64,000 bases of DNA from Bradyrhizobium erythrophlei (GCF_900142985.1 NZ_LT670849.1:4914501-4978500), one strand, 5' to 3'; numbered from the stretch's first letter, positions 8,927 through 16,005 are shown. Notes: generated by a model from the letters alone, not told the origin. Numbers and translations: made by a program.

Positions 8927-9787
8927 ATGAGCGAAGCGATGCGCGCCGCGACCCACGCCCGGCATTACGCCGAGCCGCCGCAGGCAACCGATGCCGACGG
9001 CACGCGCCACTGGATCACGCGCGCGGCCAATTTCATCACGGCTGTCAGCCACGCGAAGGAAGGCGCCGTCCTCGCGCGCAACAATCCCGACGAATACATG
9101 GTGCTGCTGCCGCCGGGCTCGGAAGTCACCGTCGAGGCGGGCAGCGAGCGCATCGAAAGCAAAGGCAACAGCCTGATCATCGTGCCGCCCGGCCAAAGCC
9201 GCATCACTGTGCGGAAAGCGGGCATGGTGGCGCGGGTGTTTTCCAAGCGCGCCGAGGATCTCGCGAAGACGGCCGTGAATGCCTCGACCTATGCCGATGG
9301 CGCGCCGGAAGTGGCGGACCTGAAGCCCTGGCCCGATCCTGCCGGTGGTTTTCGCCTGCGCCATTACGATCTCGACAAGGCGGTGAGCCCCGATCCGTCA
9401 CCGCTCAAGATGCGCGTATTTCGTTCGACCAATCTCATGGTCAACATTTTCATGCCGTGGCAGAAGCGCCGCGACGAGACCAAACTCTCGCCACACAGCC
9501 ACGACGACTTCGAGCAGATTTCGCTCAGCATGGAAGGTGCGTTCGTGCATCACCTGCGTTATCCGTGGTCACCCGACAAGACGCGCTGGCGCGAGGACGA
9601 ACACGCCCGCTACGATCAGAGCCCGTCGGTGCTGGTGATCCCTGCGCGCGTGCTACACACCACGCAGGACGTCGGCGAGGGCACGACCTGGCTGGTCGAC
9701 GTGTTCGGCCCGCCGCGGATGGATTTCTCCTCGCGCGAAGGTTTTGTGCTTAACGCGGCCGATTATCCGATGCCATCAGCGCATTGA
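8927..9787 (+). CDS. bicupin protein
   Basis: A 286-aa cytoplasmic protein with two cupin barrels. The N-terminal one (residues about 40-110) lacks clear metal ligands; the C-terminal one carries LSPHSHDDFEQISLSMEG, an H-x-H-x(4)-E metal site, and a later VIPARVLHTTQD histidine. Cupins of this type act as dioxygenases, isomerases or ligand sensors. The start is fixed by AAGGAGGA eight bases before ATG. It is the first gene of the rightward arm controlled from the IclR gap and is followed after 81 bases by an MFS carrier. Confidence 0.75.
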   Translation: MSEAMRAATHARHYAEPPQATDADGTRHWITRAANFITAVSHAKEGAVLARNNPDEYMVLLPPGSEVTVEAGSERIESKGNSLIIVPPGQSRITVRKAGMVARVFSKRAEDLAKTAVNASTYADGAPEVADLKPWPDPAGGFRLRHYDLDKAVSPDPSPLKMRVFRSTNLMVNIFMPWQKRRDETKLSPHSHDDFEQISLSMEGAFVHHLRYPWSPDKTRWREDEHARYDQSPSVLVIPARVLHTTQDVGEGTTWLVDVFGPPRMDFSSREGFVLNAADYPMPSAH

Positions 9788-9868
9788 TCCGCAAACATCG
9801 CGAGAGCTGACTAACAGCCCGCTGGCGCAACGTCGCCTTTATCAATTGGGACGCCCAGGGAGGGCCCG

Positions 9869-11233
9869 ATGGCTCAGTTTTTCACGCGTGTTTCATTTGC
9901 TTCTGACAATGAGGCGGCGGCGTATAATCGCGCCGCCTGGAAGCTCATTCCGTTCCTGCTCATTCTCTACATCATCTCGTTTCTCGACCGCGTGAATGTC
10001 GGCTTCGCGAAATTGCAGATGAGCGCCGACATCGGCCTGTCGGACGCCGTGTTCGGCCTTGGCGCCGGCATCTTCTTCATCGGCTATGCCGCTTGCGAAA
10101 TTCCGAGCAATCTTCTGCTGCAGCGCTTCGGCGCGCGGATCTGGATTTCGCGCATTCTCGTGGTGTGGGGCATCATCTCGGTCTGCTTCATGTTCGTCAC
10201 CACGCCGGCGCAGTTCCTCAGCCTTCGCTTTCTGCTCGGCATTGCCGAAGCCGGCTTCTATCCCGGCATCGTGCTGTATCTCACCTACTGGTTTCCCGGA
10301 AAACTGCGCTCGCAGGTCTGCGCGCTGTTCTTTGTCGGCATTCCCATCGCCGGGCTGATCGGCGCGCCCTTGAGCGGCTTCATCATGAAGCAGATGGCGG
10401 GTGTTTCCGGCTTTGCCGGCTGGCAATGGCTGTTCCTGCTGGAAGGCGCGCCGGCGGTGATCGGCGGCATCGTCACCTTCTTCTATCTCAGTAACGGTCC
10501 GAAAGACGCGAAGTGGCTGACGGCTTCCGAGCGCAACGTCATCATGCCGGCGCTGGAAGCCGAGGACGCCACCCATCGCGCCATGGGCCACGGCCATCGC
10601 CTGGTCGATGCGCTGTTGAGCGGGAAAGTCTGGCTGCTCGCGATCACCAACTTCACGCTGCTCGGCGGCATCTACGGCATCTCGTTCTGGATGCCGCAGA
10701 TCGTGAAAGACCTCGGCGTGCACGACGTGTTCATCAATGGCCTCGTCACCTCGATTCCCTTTGCGGTTGCCTGCGTCGCCATGATCGTGGTCGGCCGCTC
10801 GTCCGATCGCATGCGCGAGCGCAAGTGGCACATCATCCTCTCGGCTGCGGTCGGCGCGCTGGGACTGGTCGGCGGCGCGTCGCTGACGGCAACGCCGGCG
10901 CTGGCGCTCGCCAGCCTCTCACTGGCTTTGGGCGGTGCGCTGGCCTCGATCACCGTGCTCTGGGTATTGCCGAGTGCGCTGCTCACCGGCGCGGCGAACG
11001 CTGGCGGGCTCGCGCTGATGGCGACCATCGGCAATCTCGGCGGCTACGTCGCGCCCTATGTCGTCGGCCTCGCCAAGGAAGCGACGGGCCGCACCGACTT
11101 CGGTCTTTACCTGATGGCGGTCGCGATGGTGCTCGGCGCGCTCTTGGTGCAGCTCCTGCCGCGCAACGCCACGATTGACGAGGCCGAGCATGCGCCTGTG
11201 TTGAAGGAAGGCTCAGTGGTCGGGGCGACCTGA
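9869..11233 (+). CDS. MFS transporter, ACS type
   Basis: A 454-aa 12-helix carrier with the ACS signatures ISFLDRVNVGFAKLQM (TM1) and ACEIPSNLLLQRFGARIW, the large loop after TM3 and an ALLTGAANAGGLALMATIGN block in the C-terminal half. A GGGAGG ribosome site precedes ATG 9869. It follows the bicupin gene and closes the rightward arm of the IclR island. Having two carriers of one subfamily in one small regulon suggests two related organic acids, or uptake of one and export of another. Confidence 0.85.
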   Translation: MAQFFTRVSFASDNEAAAYNRAAWKLIPFLLILYIISFLDRVNVGFAKLQMSADIGLSDAVFGLGAGIFFIGYAACEIPSNLLLQRFGARIWISRILVVWGIISVCFMFVTTPAQFLSLRFLLGIAEAGFYPGIVLYLTYWFPGKLRSQVCALFFVGIPIAGLIGAPLSGFIMKQMAGVSGFAGWQWLFLLEGAPAVIGGIVTFFYLSNGPKDAKWLTASERNVIMPALEAEDATHRAMGHGHRLVDALLSGKVWLLAITNFTLLGGIYGISFWMPQIVKDLGVHDVFINGLVTSIPFAVACVAMIVVGRSSDRMRERKWHIILSAAVGALGLVGGASLTATPALALASLSLALGGALASITVLWVLPSALLTGAANAGGLALMATIGNLGGYVAPYVVGLAKEATGRTDFGLYLMAVAMVLGALLVQLLPRNATIDEAEHAPVLKEGSVVGAT

Positions 11234-11258
11234 GAGCGTTATCCGTCAAATGTCGCGG

Positions 11259-11279
11259 GCCGGCGTGCCCTACGCCGGC
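11259..11279. terminator. hairpin between convergent genes
   Basis: GCCGGCGT (11259-11266) and ACGCCGGC (11272-11279) pair as an 8-bp GC-rich stem around a 5-nt loop. It lies between the MFS gene ending at 11233 and the leftward 91-aa gene, whose stop codon (11270-11272) is inside the hairpin. There is no T-run on either side, so it would be a weak bidirectional terminator at best. Confidence 0.45.
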
Positions 11280-11545
11280 TCATGCTTCCGCAAATCCCTG
11301 ATGTGATCGAAGGCCGACGCCTGAAGATCGGCGCTTGAGCTGGCGATCTCTGGGACCGCGGCCTCGGCCAGGATATCCTCGGTGACATCCTCCACGCTGA
11401 AATCCGCGACCTCGTGAATGAAGCTGATATTGGCGTATTCGCCGGAGGCGATGCGCGAGACCACCTCGCGGCGGGTGATTTCGGGATCGACGATGGCCTC
11501 TCGGCCGCGGCGGCCGTAATCGATCATGACGACGAAATACTGCAT
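11270..11545 (-). CDS. 91-aa protein of unknown function, operator-controlled
   Basis: This small acidic soluble protein begins MQYFVVMIDYGRRGREAIVDPE and continues with RREVVSRIASGEYANISFIHEV; no cysteine pair, signal peptide or membrane segment is visible. I recognise no named family. Its promoter region holds a pair of 19-bp palindromes (11606-11655) that match, in sequence and in 31-bp spacing, the pair in front of the S24 repressor and the GcrA-like gene. It is therefore inferred to belong to the same phage-type regulon although it is transcribed away from it. The start has no strong Shine-Dalgarno sequence. Confidence 0.7.
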   Translation of the reverse strand: MQYFVVMIDYGRRGREAIVDPEITRREVVSRIASGEYANISFIHEVADFSVEDVTEDILAEAAVPEIASSSADLQASAFDHIRDLRKHEPA

Positions 11546-11605
11546 GCGGGGCGGATATCCTTCGCGACGTCACCTGATGGAATCAGTTGACGAGTTGGTT
11601 CCATT

Positions 11606-11655
11606 ATTTCTGAAAATCAGAAATTTGGCAAGGAAAATTTCTGATAATCAGAAGT
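11606..11655. promoter_or_regulatory. paired operators for the S24 repressor, left pair
   Basis: Two palindromes share the pattern ATTTCNGA-N3-TCNGAAAT. Site 1 (11606-11624) is perfect; site 2 (11637-11655) has one mismatch at its right end. Their centres are 31 bp apart, about three helical turns, which places both dimers on one DNA face. They lie 61 to 110 bases upstream of the 91-aa gene start. The motif recurs at 12463-12512. Binding by the nearby S24 repressor is inference. Confidence 0.75.
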
Positions 11656-11657
11656 TA

Positions 11658-11784
11658 GTCATTCCGGGGCGATGCGAAGCATCGAACCCGGAATCCATTT
11701 ATCGTCGCGTTCAGGTGGAGCGATGGATTCTCAGGTGCGCAATTGCGCACCATAGTTCGCATCTTCGATGCGCCCCGGAATGAC
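11658..11784. repeat. dispersed repeat with 14-bp terminal inverted repeats
   Basis: A 127-bp element is bounded by GTCATTCCGGGGCG (11658-11671) and its exact complement CGCCCCGGAATGAC (11771-11784), with smaller internal palindromes (GATGCGAAGCATC and GTGCGCAATTGCGCAC-like). It begins 3 bases after the left operator pair and stops 5 bases before the end of the repressor gene, so it seems to have inserted inside the phage-type module. It has the look of a REP or MITE-like non-coding element; no coding capacity is present. Confidence 0.7.
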
Positions 11785-11788
11785 GTCG

Positions 11789-12448
11789 TTACTTCGCGGC
11801 CGGCTTGCCGGCATGACCGGCGAGCTTTTTCCGTGAGCGCGCCGCGGCCCGCGCCCGCAGGCGATCGATCTGGCCGCGCGGCAGGGTCACGCAGATTTCG
11901 CCGATCCATTCCAGCTTCACGCCCGCGATCGGCTTGGCGTTGAAGCTCGTGAGGTTGACGACATGCGCGCTCTTGCCGCGCTCGATCGTCTTCAGGTAGC
12001 GCTCGCCGGACTTCAGGCGCACGACAGCCTCCTCGCCATAGAAGCTCGACAGCGGATGGCGCTGTTCGCGGTAGACCACGATAATATCGCCGCTTTCGTA
12101 TTTCGGCAGCATGGAATCGCCGACCACCTCGAAGGCGACGGTTTCTTCCGCGATCGGGAACGGCAGTTGCACTTCGCCGAGGCCTTCGGGCGGCATCTGC
12201 TCGTGTTCCGGCGTGATCGATGCGCCGGCGCCGACGCGGCCCATGATCGGCACCGCATTGAGTTCGAGATAGTCGATGATCGGCTGAAGCTCGCTGGCCT
12301 TGATCAGCCGCGCTTCGGCCAGGATCTCCGACACCGCGCCCGGCCGCACGCCCATCGCCGCCGCGAGCCCGCCCTTGGTCTTGCCGGGCTTCGCCAGTCC
12401 CCGCTCGATCATCCTGACGTCCAGCATCGCGATTCTCCGCACCGTCAA
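11789..12448 (-). CDS. CI/LexA-like repressor with S24 self-cleavage domain
   Basis: A 219-aa phage-type repressor. Residues about 10-50 form a helix-turn-helix (GLAAAMGVRPGAVSEILAEA); the C-terminal half is an S24 peptidase domain with the cleavage-type AG pair at residues 74-75, the catalytic serine in GDSM (Ser112) and lysine in RYLKTIERG (Lys153). All parts needed for RecA-stimulated autocleavage are present. A basic Ala/Arg/Lys tail follows. It faces the GcrA-like gene across a 100-bp gap that holds two matching palindromes, so it probably represses both directions. ATG 12448 or the in-frame ATG at 12427 may be the start. Confidence 0.85.
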   Translation of the reverse strand: MTVRRIAMLDVRMIERGLAKPGKTKGGLAAAMGVRPGAVSEILAEARLIKASELQPIIDYLELNAVPIMGRVGAGASITPEHEQMPPEGLGEVQLPFPIAEETVAFEVVGDSMLPKYESGDIIVVYREQRHPLSSFYGEEAVVRLKSGERYLKTIERGKSAHVVNLTSFNAKPIAGVKLEWIGEICVTLPRGQIDRLRARAAARSRKKLAGHAGKPAAK

Positions 12449-12462
12449 TGGTCAGATCCTAT

Positions 12463-12512
12463 ATTTCCGATTATCCGAAATCAAGCTTGACTTATTTCGG
12501 AATATCCGAAAT
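12463..12512. promoter_or_regulatory. paired operators for the S24 repressor, right pair
   Basis: Site 3 (12463-12481) and site 4 (12494-12512) match ATTTCNGA-N3-TCNGAAAT; site 4 is perfect and extends by one pair on each side, and site 3 has one mismatch. Their centres are 31 bp apart, exactly as in the left pair. They occupy the middle of the gap between the repressor (leftward) and the GcrA-like gene (rightward), the classic position of a CI/Cro-type switch. Repressor binding is inferred. Confidence 0.78.
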
Positions 12513-12548
12513 AAAGGGAGCACAACGTGAAACTTCAGGGAATGTGGA

Positions 12549-13085
12549 ATGCAATCAACGTGGGAGGAGGCGCACTCGGTCGCGCTGCGTGCGTATCTCG
12601 ACAAGGGCCTGTCGTTTTCGGAAATCGCCCGCGCTCTCAACCAGCAATTCGGAACCGCCTATACCCGCAATGCCGCGATCGGCCGCGCCCGCCGCCTGGG
12701 GCTGTCGGTGCCGCTGCGGCCGCCCTCGGACAGCGTCATGGGCTCGCCGAAGCGGCCGGATGCGCGGCGGATTTGCCAATCCCGCGCCCGCAAGGTCGGG
12801 CATGTCCGGCCGAAACCCTCCACCGTCGAGCGCGCCGAAGCGCTCCAGCTTCGGTGCGTGGCGATCACGCCGCGGCATCTTTTGCTGGTCGATCTGGAGG
12901 CGAACGATTGCCGTTATCCCTATGGCGGCGACGTCGAGGGCGAGCCCTTCACCTTTTGCGGCCATCCGCGCCACGAAGGCTCGAGCTATTGCCTGTCGCA
13001 TTTTCATCTGACGAACCTGCCGGAGGCTGACACCGAGCCGGCCGCGCGCGCCAAGACCGCGCTGCGGCTCGTGGAGGCAGCATGA
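12549..13085 (+). CDS. GcrA-like cell cycle regulator family protein
   Basis: A 178-aa protein with the GcrA layout. The N-terminal helical DNA-binding part reads LRAYLDKGLSFSEIARALNQ, then TRNAAIGRARRLGL; the C-terminal part has NDCRYPYGGD, FTFCGHPRHEGSSYCLSHF, the cysteine pattern that in GcrA contacts sigma factor. GcrA proteins activate sigma70 promoters carrying methylated GANTC sites in alphaproteobacteria, and phage-borne versions exist. Here it is the first gene after the S24 operators and overlaps the next gene by ATGA, so it is an accessory copy and not the chromosomal gcrA. Confidence 0.75.
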   Translation: MQSTWEEAHSVALRAYLDKGLSFSEIARALNQQFGTAYTRNAAIGRARRLGLSVPLRPPSDSVMGSPKRPDARRICQSRARKVGHVRPKPSTVERAEALQLRCVAITPRHLLLVDLEANDCRYPYGGDVEGEPFTFCGHPRHEGSSYCLSHFHLTNLPEADTEPAARAKTALRLVEAA

Positions 13086-13255
13086 GCGGCGAGGCTGATT
13101 CCCGGCTTGCGCGGATGAAGCGGCTGCCGCCGCGGCTTCGCATCGCGCATCTCGTGGCATTGCTGCGTCACGAGACGGACGGCTCGCTGCGCGCCGCCGA
13201 ACTGACGCGCTTGCTCGCGGCCCAATCAGCATTGGCGGACGGCCACCGCGGATGA
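13082..13255 (+). CDS. 57-aa basic protein in the phage-type operon
   Basis: A short gene starting at the ATGA overlap with the GcrA-like gene and ending at the ATGA overlap with the YdaU gene, so it is translationally coupled on both sides. The 57-residue product begins MSGEADSRLARMKRLPPRLR and continues with a helical stretch rich in Leu, Ala and Arg (IAHLVALLRHETDGSLRAAE). No family is recognised. The support is the double coupling and the coding-like codon pattern; a DNA-binding or adaptor role would be a guess. Confidence 0.65.
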   Translation: MSGEADSRLARMKRLPPRLRIAHLVALLRHETDGSLRAAELTRLLAAQSALADGHRG

Positions 13256-13821
13256 AGCGACCGTGGATGCCGCTCTATGTCGGCGACTATCTCGGCGACA
13301 CCGGTCATCTGACGACGGCGCAGCATGGCGCGTATCTGCTCTTGATGATGCATTACTGGCGCAAGGGCGAACTGCCCGATGATGACGTCCAGTTGTCGAA
13401 GATCACGAAGTTGCCGTTGCGGACCTGGTGCGACTATCGCCCGGTCTTGCAGAATTTTTTCCACGACGGGTGGAAGCACAAGCGCATCGACATGGAGCTC
13501 GAACGCATGATGCGCGTCTCCGAGAAGCGCGCGATCGCGGGAAAAAAGGGAGGGCTTGGTTCGGCGCTGTCCCGCATGAAGCTCGAAAATGTCAGGGAAG
13601 AAAGGTCGTTGCCGCGAGCAATTGCTTCGGTTTGCTCAAGCCGGGCTTCAGCAAACGTCGACCACTCACACTCACACTCACACTCACACTCACACTCACA
13701 CAAGATTCTTTCTTCTGAAGCGACGGGCGAAAGAAGCGCCGTCGCGCCGCCAGCGAAGCCGGGCAAGGCGGCTATACCCATCAGCGCCGAACTCGCGGCA
13801 CTGATGGCGCACAAATCCTAA
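13252..13821 (+). CDS. YdaU/DUF1376 family phage-replication-type protein with His-Ser repeat
   Basis: A 189-aa protein. Residues 1-85 are a DUF1376 domain: RPWMPLYVGDYLGDTGHL, then TAQHGAYLLLMMHYWRKGELP. In phages this domain is found at the start of replication proteins, near the origin-binding functions. After a basic KKGG linker come 13 residues of alternating His and Ser (138-150) encoded by a perfect hexamer repeat, then a short Ala/Pro-rich tail. The usual C-terminal replication domain is missing, so it is either a short family version or a trimmed remnant. It begins inside the stop codon of the 57-aa gene. Confidence 0.78.
   Translation: MKRPWMPLYVGDYLGDTGHLTTAQHGAYLLLMMHYWRKGELPDDDVQLSKITKLPLRTWCDYRPVLQNFFHDGWKHKRIDMELERMMRVSEKRAIAGKKGGLGSALSRMKLENVREERSLPRAIASVCSSRASANVDHSHSHSHSHSHSHKILSSEATGERSAVAPPAKPGKAAIPISAELAALMAHKS
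13663..13701 (+). repeat. perfect hexamer tandem repeat (CACTCA) inside a gene
   Basis: Six perfect copies of CACTCA followed by a half unit (CAC) encode six His-Ser pairs and a final His. Because the unit is six bases, slippage would add or remove two residues without breaking the frame. Neighbouring DNA has no similar repeats. Confidence 0.9.
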
Positions 13822-13866
13822 AAGAGACCATCTGATCGTTCGTCTTCCAAGAAAAGGAGTTCGGCC

Positions 13867-14430
13867 ATGCCCCGCGCCAGGCGCTCAAGACTTCGTAAAA
13901 CGACCCACGCGCATGATCGAAAGGCGCGCGACCTGCCGCTGAATGCGGAAGTCGCCACTGTGGAGATCGACGATCCCCTGGCGCTCGAACCGGGCGAGAA
14001 GATCATAGCACTTCGTTCGATCCGCAACGATCCGCTGGCGCGGCTGCACAACCATCATCAGATCGACGAGGCGCAGTATCGCGGCGGCCGGGCGTTTCAG
14101 GACGATTGGGAAAAGGCCGAGCGGGGCCCGCGCGCGGTCGACCCGACGCGCGAATATGTCGACGGCGGTCGCGCGCGCGAACCGATTACCGAGCGGCAGC
14201 GCCGCGCGGTGCTGCGGCTCAATCGCATCGAGCATGAACTAGGCGCCGACGGCATCATGCTGGTGCATGAAGTGCTGCTGCTTGGATTGACGATGGAGCA
14301 GATCGGCCTGCGGCGCGGCCTGCGCGGCCAGCGCTGGAAGGATTACTTCTCCCGGCGCTTTCAGGAATGCCTCGATCGCCTGGGCAAACTTACGGTTTCG
14401 CGAGTTCTAAATCAAAAGGCCGCTGACTAA
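13867..14430 (+). CDS. DUF6456-like phage-module protein
   Basis: A 187-aa basic protein. Residues about 60-187 read as one helical domain: DPLARLHNHHQIDEAQYRGG, later ERQRRAVLRLNRIEHELGADG and GLTMEQIGLRRGLRGQRWKD, ending in RFQECLDRLGKL. This matches DUF6456-type proteins that accompany GcrA-like and YdaU genes in alphaproteobacterial prophages, and it has the feel of a helix-turn-helix regulator. An AAGGAG site lies 8 bases before ATG. It follows the YdaU gene by 45 bases and ends in the hairpin at 14416-14444, whose loop holds the stop codon. Confidence 0.65.
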   Translation: MPRARRSRLRKTTHAHDRKARDLPLNAEVATVEIDDPLALEPGEKIIALRSIRNDPLARLHNHHQIDEAQYRGGRAFQDDWEKAERGPRAVDPTREYVDGGRAREPITERQRRAVLRLNRIEHELGADGIMLVHEVLLLGLTMEQIGLRRGLRGQRWKDYFSRRFQECLDRLGKLTVSRVLNQKAAD

Positions 14431-14444
14431 ACGTCAGCGGCCTT
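14416..14444 (+). terminator. perfect 12-bp hairpin at the end of the phage-type operon
   Basis: AAGGCCGCTGAC (14416-14427) and GTCAGCGGCCTT (14433-14444) form a perfect stem around TAAAC, which contains the stop codon of the DUF6456-like gene. There is no long T-run after it, so it may act as a terminator with A/T ends or as an mRNA-protecting hairpin. Confidence 0.65.
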
Positions 14445-14751
14445 CCGGGTAGAAATATGGGATTAGGATGAAATTCTTCCAGCCCCGGATGCCGAGCATC
14501 ATATCGCTCGTTGATGAACGAATGGAGTCGAAAATTACAGGGTTTCTGTGACACCGCGTCGCTGTTGTAGAGGCAACACAGTCGCGGGTCGCGCTCGCGC
14601 GCGAGGGCCATCGCAAGCAGCGTTTGCTACGTTACTCCGTAACCAAAAAAGCGTCAGCATGGATGACGTGATTGCGGAGGAACTACCGTGCTTTCCCGGG
14701 ATTTATTTGCGTCAGGGGTTTGATCGCCCGCGCGGCAGGAGGCCATTGACG
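14431..14751. other. gene-free stretch after the phage-type operon
   Basis: About 320 bases with only short unsupported frames. It includes a GCGCTCGCGCGCGAG run near 14591-14605 and ends with the AGGAGG ribosome site (14737-14742) of the next small gene. It could be the edge of the former mobile segment, but no att-like duplication or tRNA remnant is visible. Confidence 0.4.
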
Positions 14752-14988
14752 ATGTTGCTGGCGGCAAAGGAAATCGGAGCTCAGTCGGTCGCATATTCGC
14801 CCGAAGAGATCGAGATCATGTCGGCGGCGCTGGCGGTCTGCATCGAGAGCCTGCCCGAGCCCGTCTCCGCCACGATGGTTCATCAGCTCGCTCTATCGAT
14901 CCTCGCCAATGCCGGCCGCGGCGAGCACGACGTCGCGTCGCTGGTGCGGATGGCGCTGGTCGAGCTGCGGATCACCCCGCATCATTAA
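14752..14988 (+). CDS. 78-aa helical protein of unknown function
   Basis: ATG 14752 is preceded by AGGAGG with 9 bases spacing, which decides the start against longer open-frame versions. The product starts MLLAAKEIGAQSVAYSPEEI and continues with two amphipathic helices (IMSAALAVCIESL, ATMVHQLALSILANAGRGEH). It is soluble, with no metal motif. Proteins of this kind occur as single small genes in Bradyrhizobium, without assigned function as far as I recall. Confidence 0.65.
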   Translation: MLLAAKEIGAQSVAYSPEEIEIMSAALAVCIESLPEPVSATMVHQLALSILANAGRGEHDVASLVRMALVELRITPHH

Positions 14989-15075
14989 AGCGCAACCGTA
15001 ATCTTGGGCTCGCCTCACTAGCGGCGCGCGCCCGGCCTGCTAGGCTTGTCTTGTCCGCTTCAAGGCTCGCCTCGC

Positions 15076-15891
15076 ATGAAGAATTCCGCCTTTCGCGCCG
15101 ATCCGCAAGTCAAGCGCATCACCGTACATGCGCTCAACGTCGGCGACCGCATCAACACCGCAAGCTTCGAGAAGGAAGCGCTGTCGGCGGTGCCGCTGGC
15201 GCTGCGGGCCGGCCATGACGGGATTGCGGTGTTATTTCGCTATGGCGCGGTGGTCTTCCTCAACATGACGATGGAGGAGGAGGCGGCCTTTCTCGACCGG
15301 CTGTTGCCGCGGATCGGGGGCAGGTTGACGCCGCCGGAAGAAGAGGCCGCCGCGGTTGAGCTATTGGACGAAAACGAGGACCAGGTCGGCTCCGGCGGGC
15401 CGATCCACGTGCGCGACATGTCGATGGCGCGGCTATTGGTCGTCTCCGACGTACTCGCCAAGAGCGTCGTGCTCGCCCATGACGAGCGCGAAGTCGCAAA
15501 AGTGTTCGAGCGCATCGAGCCCTTTGTGCGCGAACTTGCGACCTCAGGCAAATTTCACCGCAACCGGCGCGGCATCCTCAAGATGATCGGCGAGGCGCTG
15601 CTCGTGCAGCACAACGTCTCGGGCCGGGTGGCAATCACCGACAAGCCCGACGCCCTGTGGGACAGGCCCGATCTCGAGCGGCTCTATGCGCGGCTGGAAG
15701 ACGAATACGAGTTGATCGGGCGGGTCGAGACGCTCAATCGCAAGCTCGCGGTGGTCGCCGAGACCGCCGACACGCTCGCCGACATCATCGACACGCGCCG
15801 CTCGCTGCGGCTCGAGATCATCGTCGTGCTCCTGATCGGCTTTGAGATCGTGATCGGCATCTCCCAGATATTCGCCGCCCGCGGGCATTGA
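15076..15891 (+). CDS. RMD1 (DUF155) family membrane-anchored protein
   Basis: A 271-aa protein of the RMD1/DUF155 family. The body has AVLFRYGAVVFLNMTMEEE, DMSMARLLVVSDVLAKSVVL and ERIEPFVRELATSGKFHRNR, followed by a long helical coil and a single C-terminal transmembrane helix (LEIIVVLLIGFEIVIGISQ), the usual tail anchor of the family. Yeast Rmd1-type proteins are linked to sporulation and vacuolar or mitochondrial membranes; the bacterial role is not established. ATG 15076 is chosen because the family starts near MKNSAFRADPQVKRI; the longer frame has no ribosome site. Confidence 0.82.
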   Translation: MKNSAFRADPQVKRITVHALNVGDRINTASFEKEALSAVPLALRAGHDGIAVLFRYGAVVFLNMTMEEEAAFLDRLLPRIGGRLTPPEEEAAAVELLDENEDQVGSGGPIHVRDMSMARLLVVSDVLAKSVVLAHDEREVAKVFERIEPFVRELATSGKFHRNRRGILKMIGEALLVQHNVSGRVAITDKPDALWDRPDLERLYARLEDEYELIGRVETLNRKLAVVAETADTLADIIDTRRSLRLEIIVVLLIGFEIVIGISQIFAARGH

Positions 15892-15901
15892 TCAAAATCC
15901 A

Positions 15902-16005
15902 CCTCTCCCCTTGTAGGAGAGGTCGGCTGCGAAGCAGCCGGGCGAGGGGTATTTAGCAGACGCGCCGTAACCCCTCTCCCCAACCCTCTCCCACAAGGGG
16001 AGAGG
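15902..16005. repeat. dispersed intergenic inverted-repeat element
   Basis: CCTCTCCCCTTGT (15902-15914) is repeated as its exact complement ACAAGGGGAGAGG at 15993-16005; between them are GGCTGCGAAGCAGCC (small hairpin) and CGAGGGG/CCCCTC arms. The whole 104-bp unit folds into a branched hairpin. It lies just after the RMD1 gene and resembles pyrimidine-rich repeats common in Bradyrhizobium intergenic DNA. Confidence 0.7.

Noticed and set aside
13589..13804. Thr-His and Leu-Thr repeat peptides in other frames of the hexamer repeat
   Set aside because: They arise automatically from reading CACTCA in shifted frames; only the YdaU frame is coupled to neighbours.
14416..14444. Riboswitch or attenuator
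   Set aside because: The perfect hairpin contains the stop codon of the upstream gene and no leader structure or downstream partner gene in range; terminator-like hairpin preferred.
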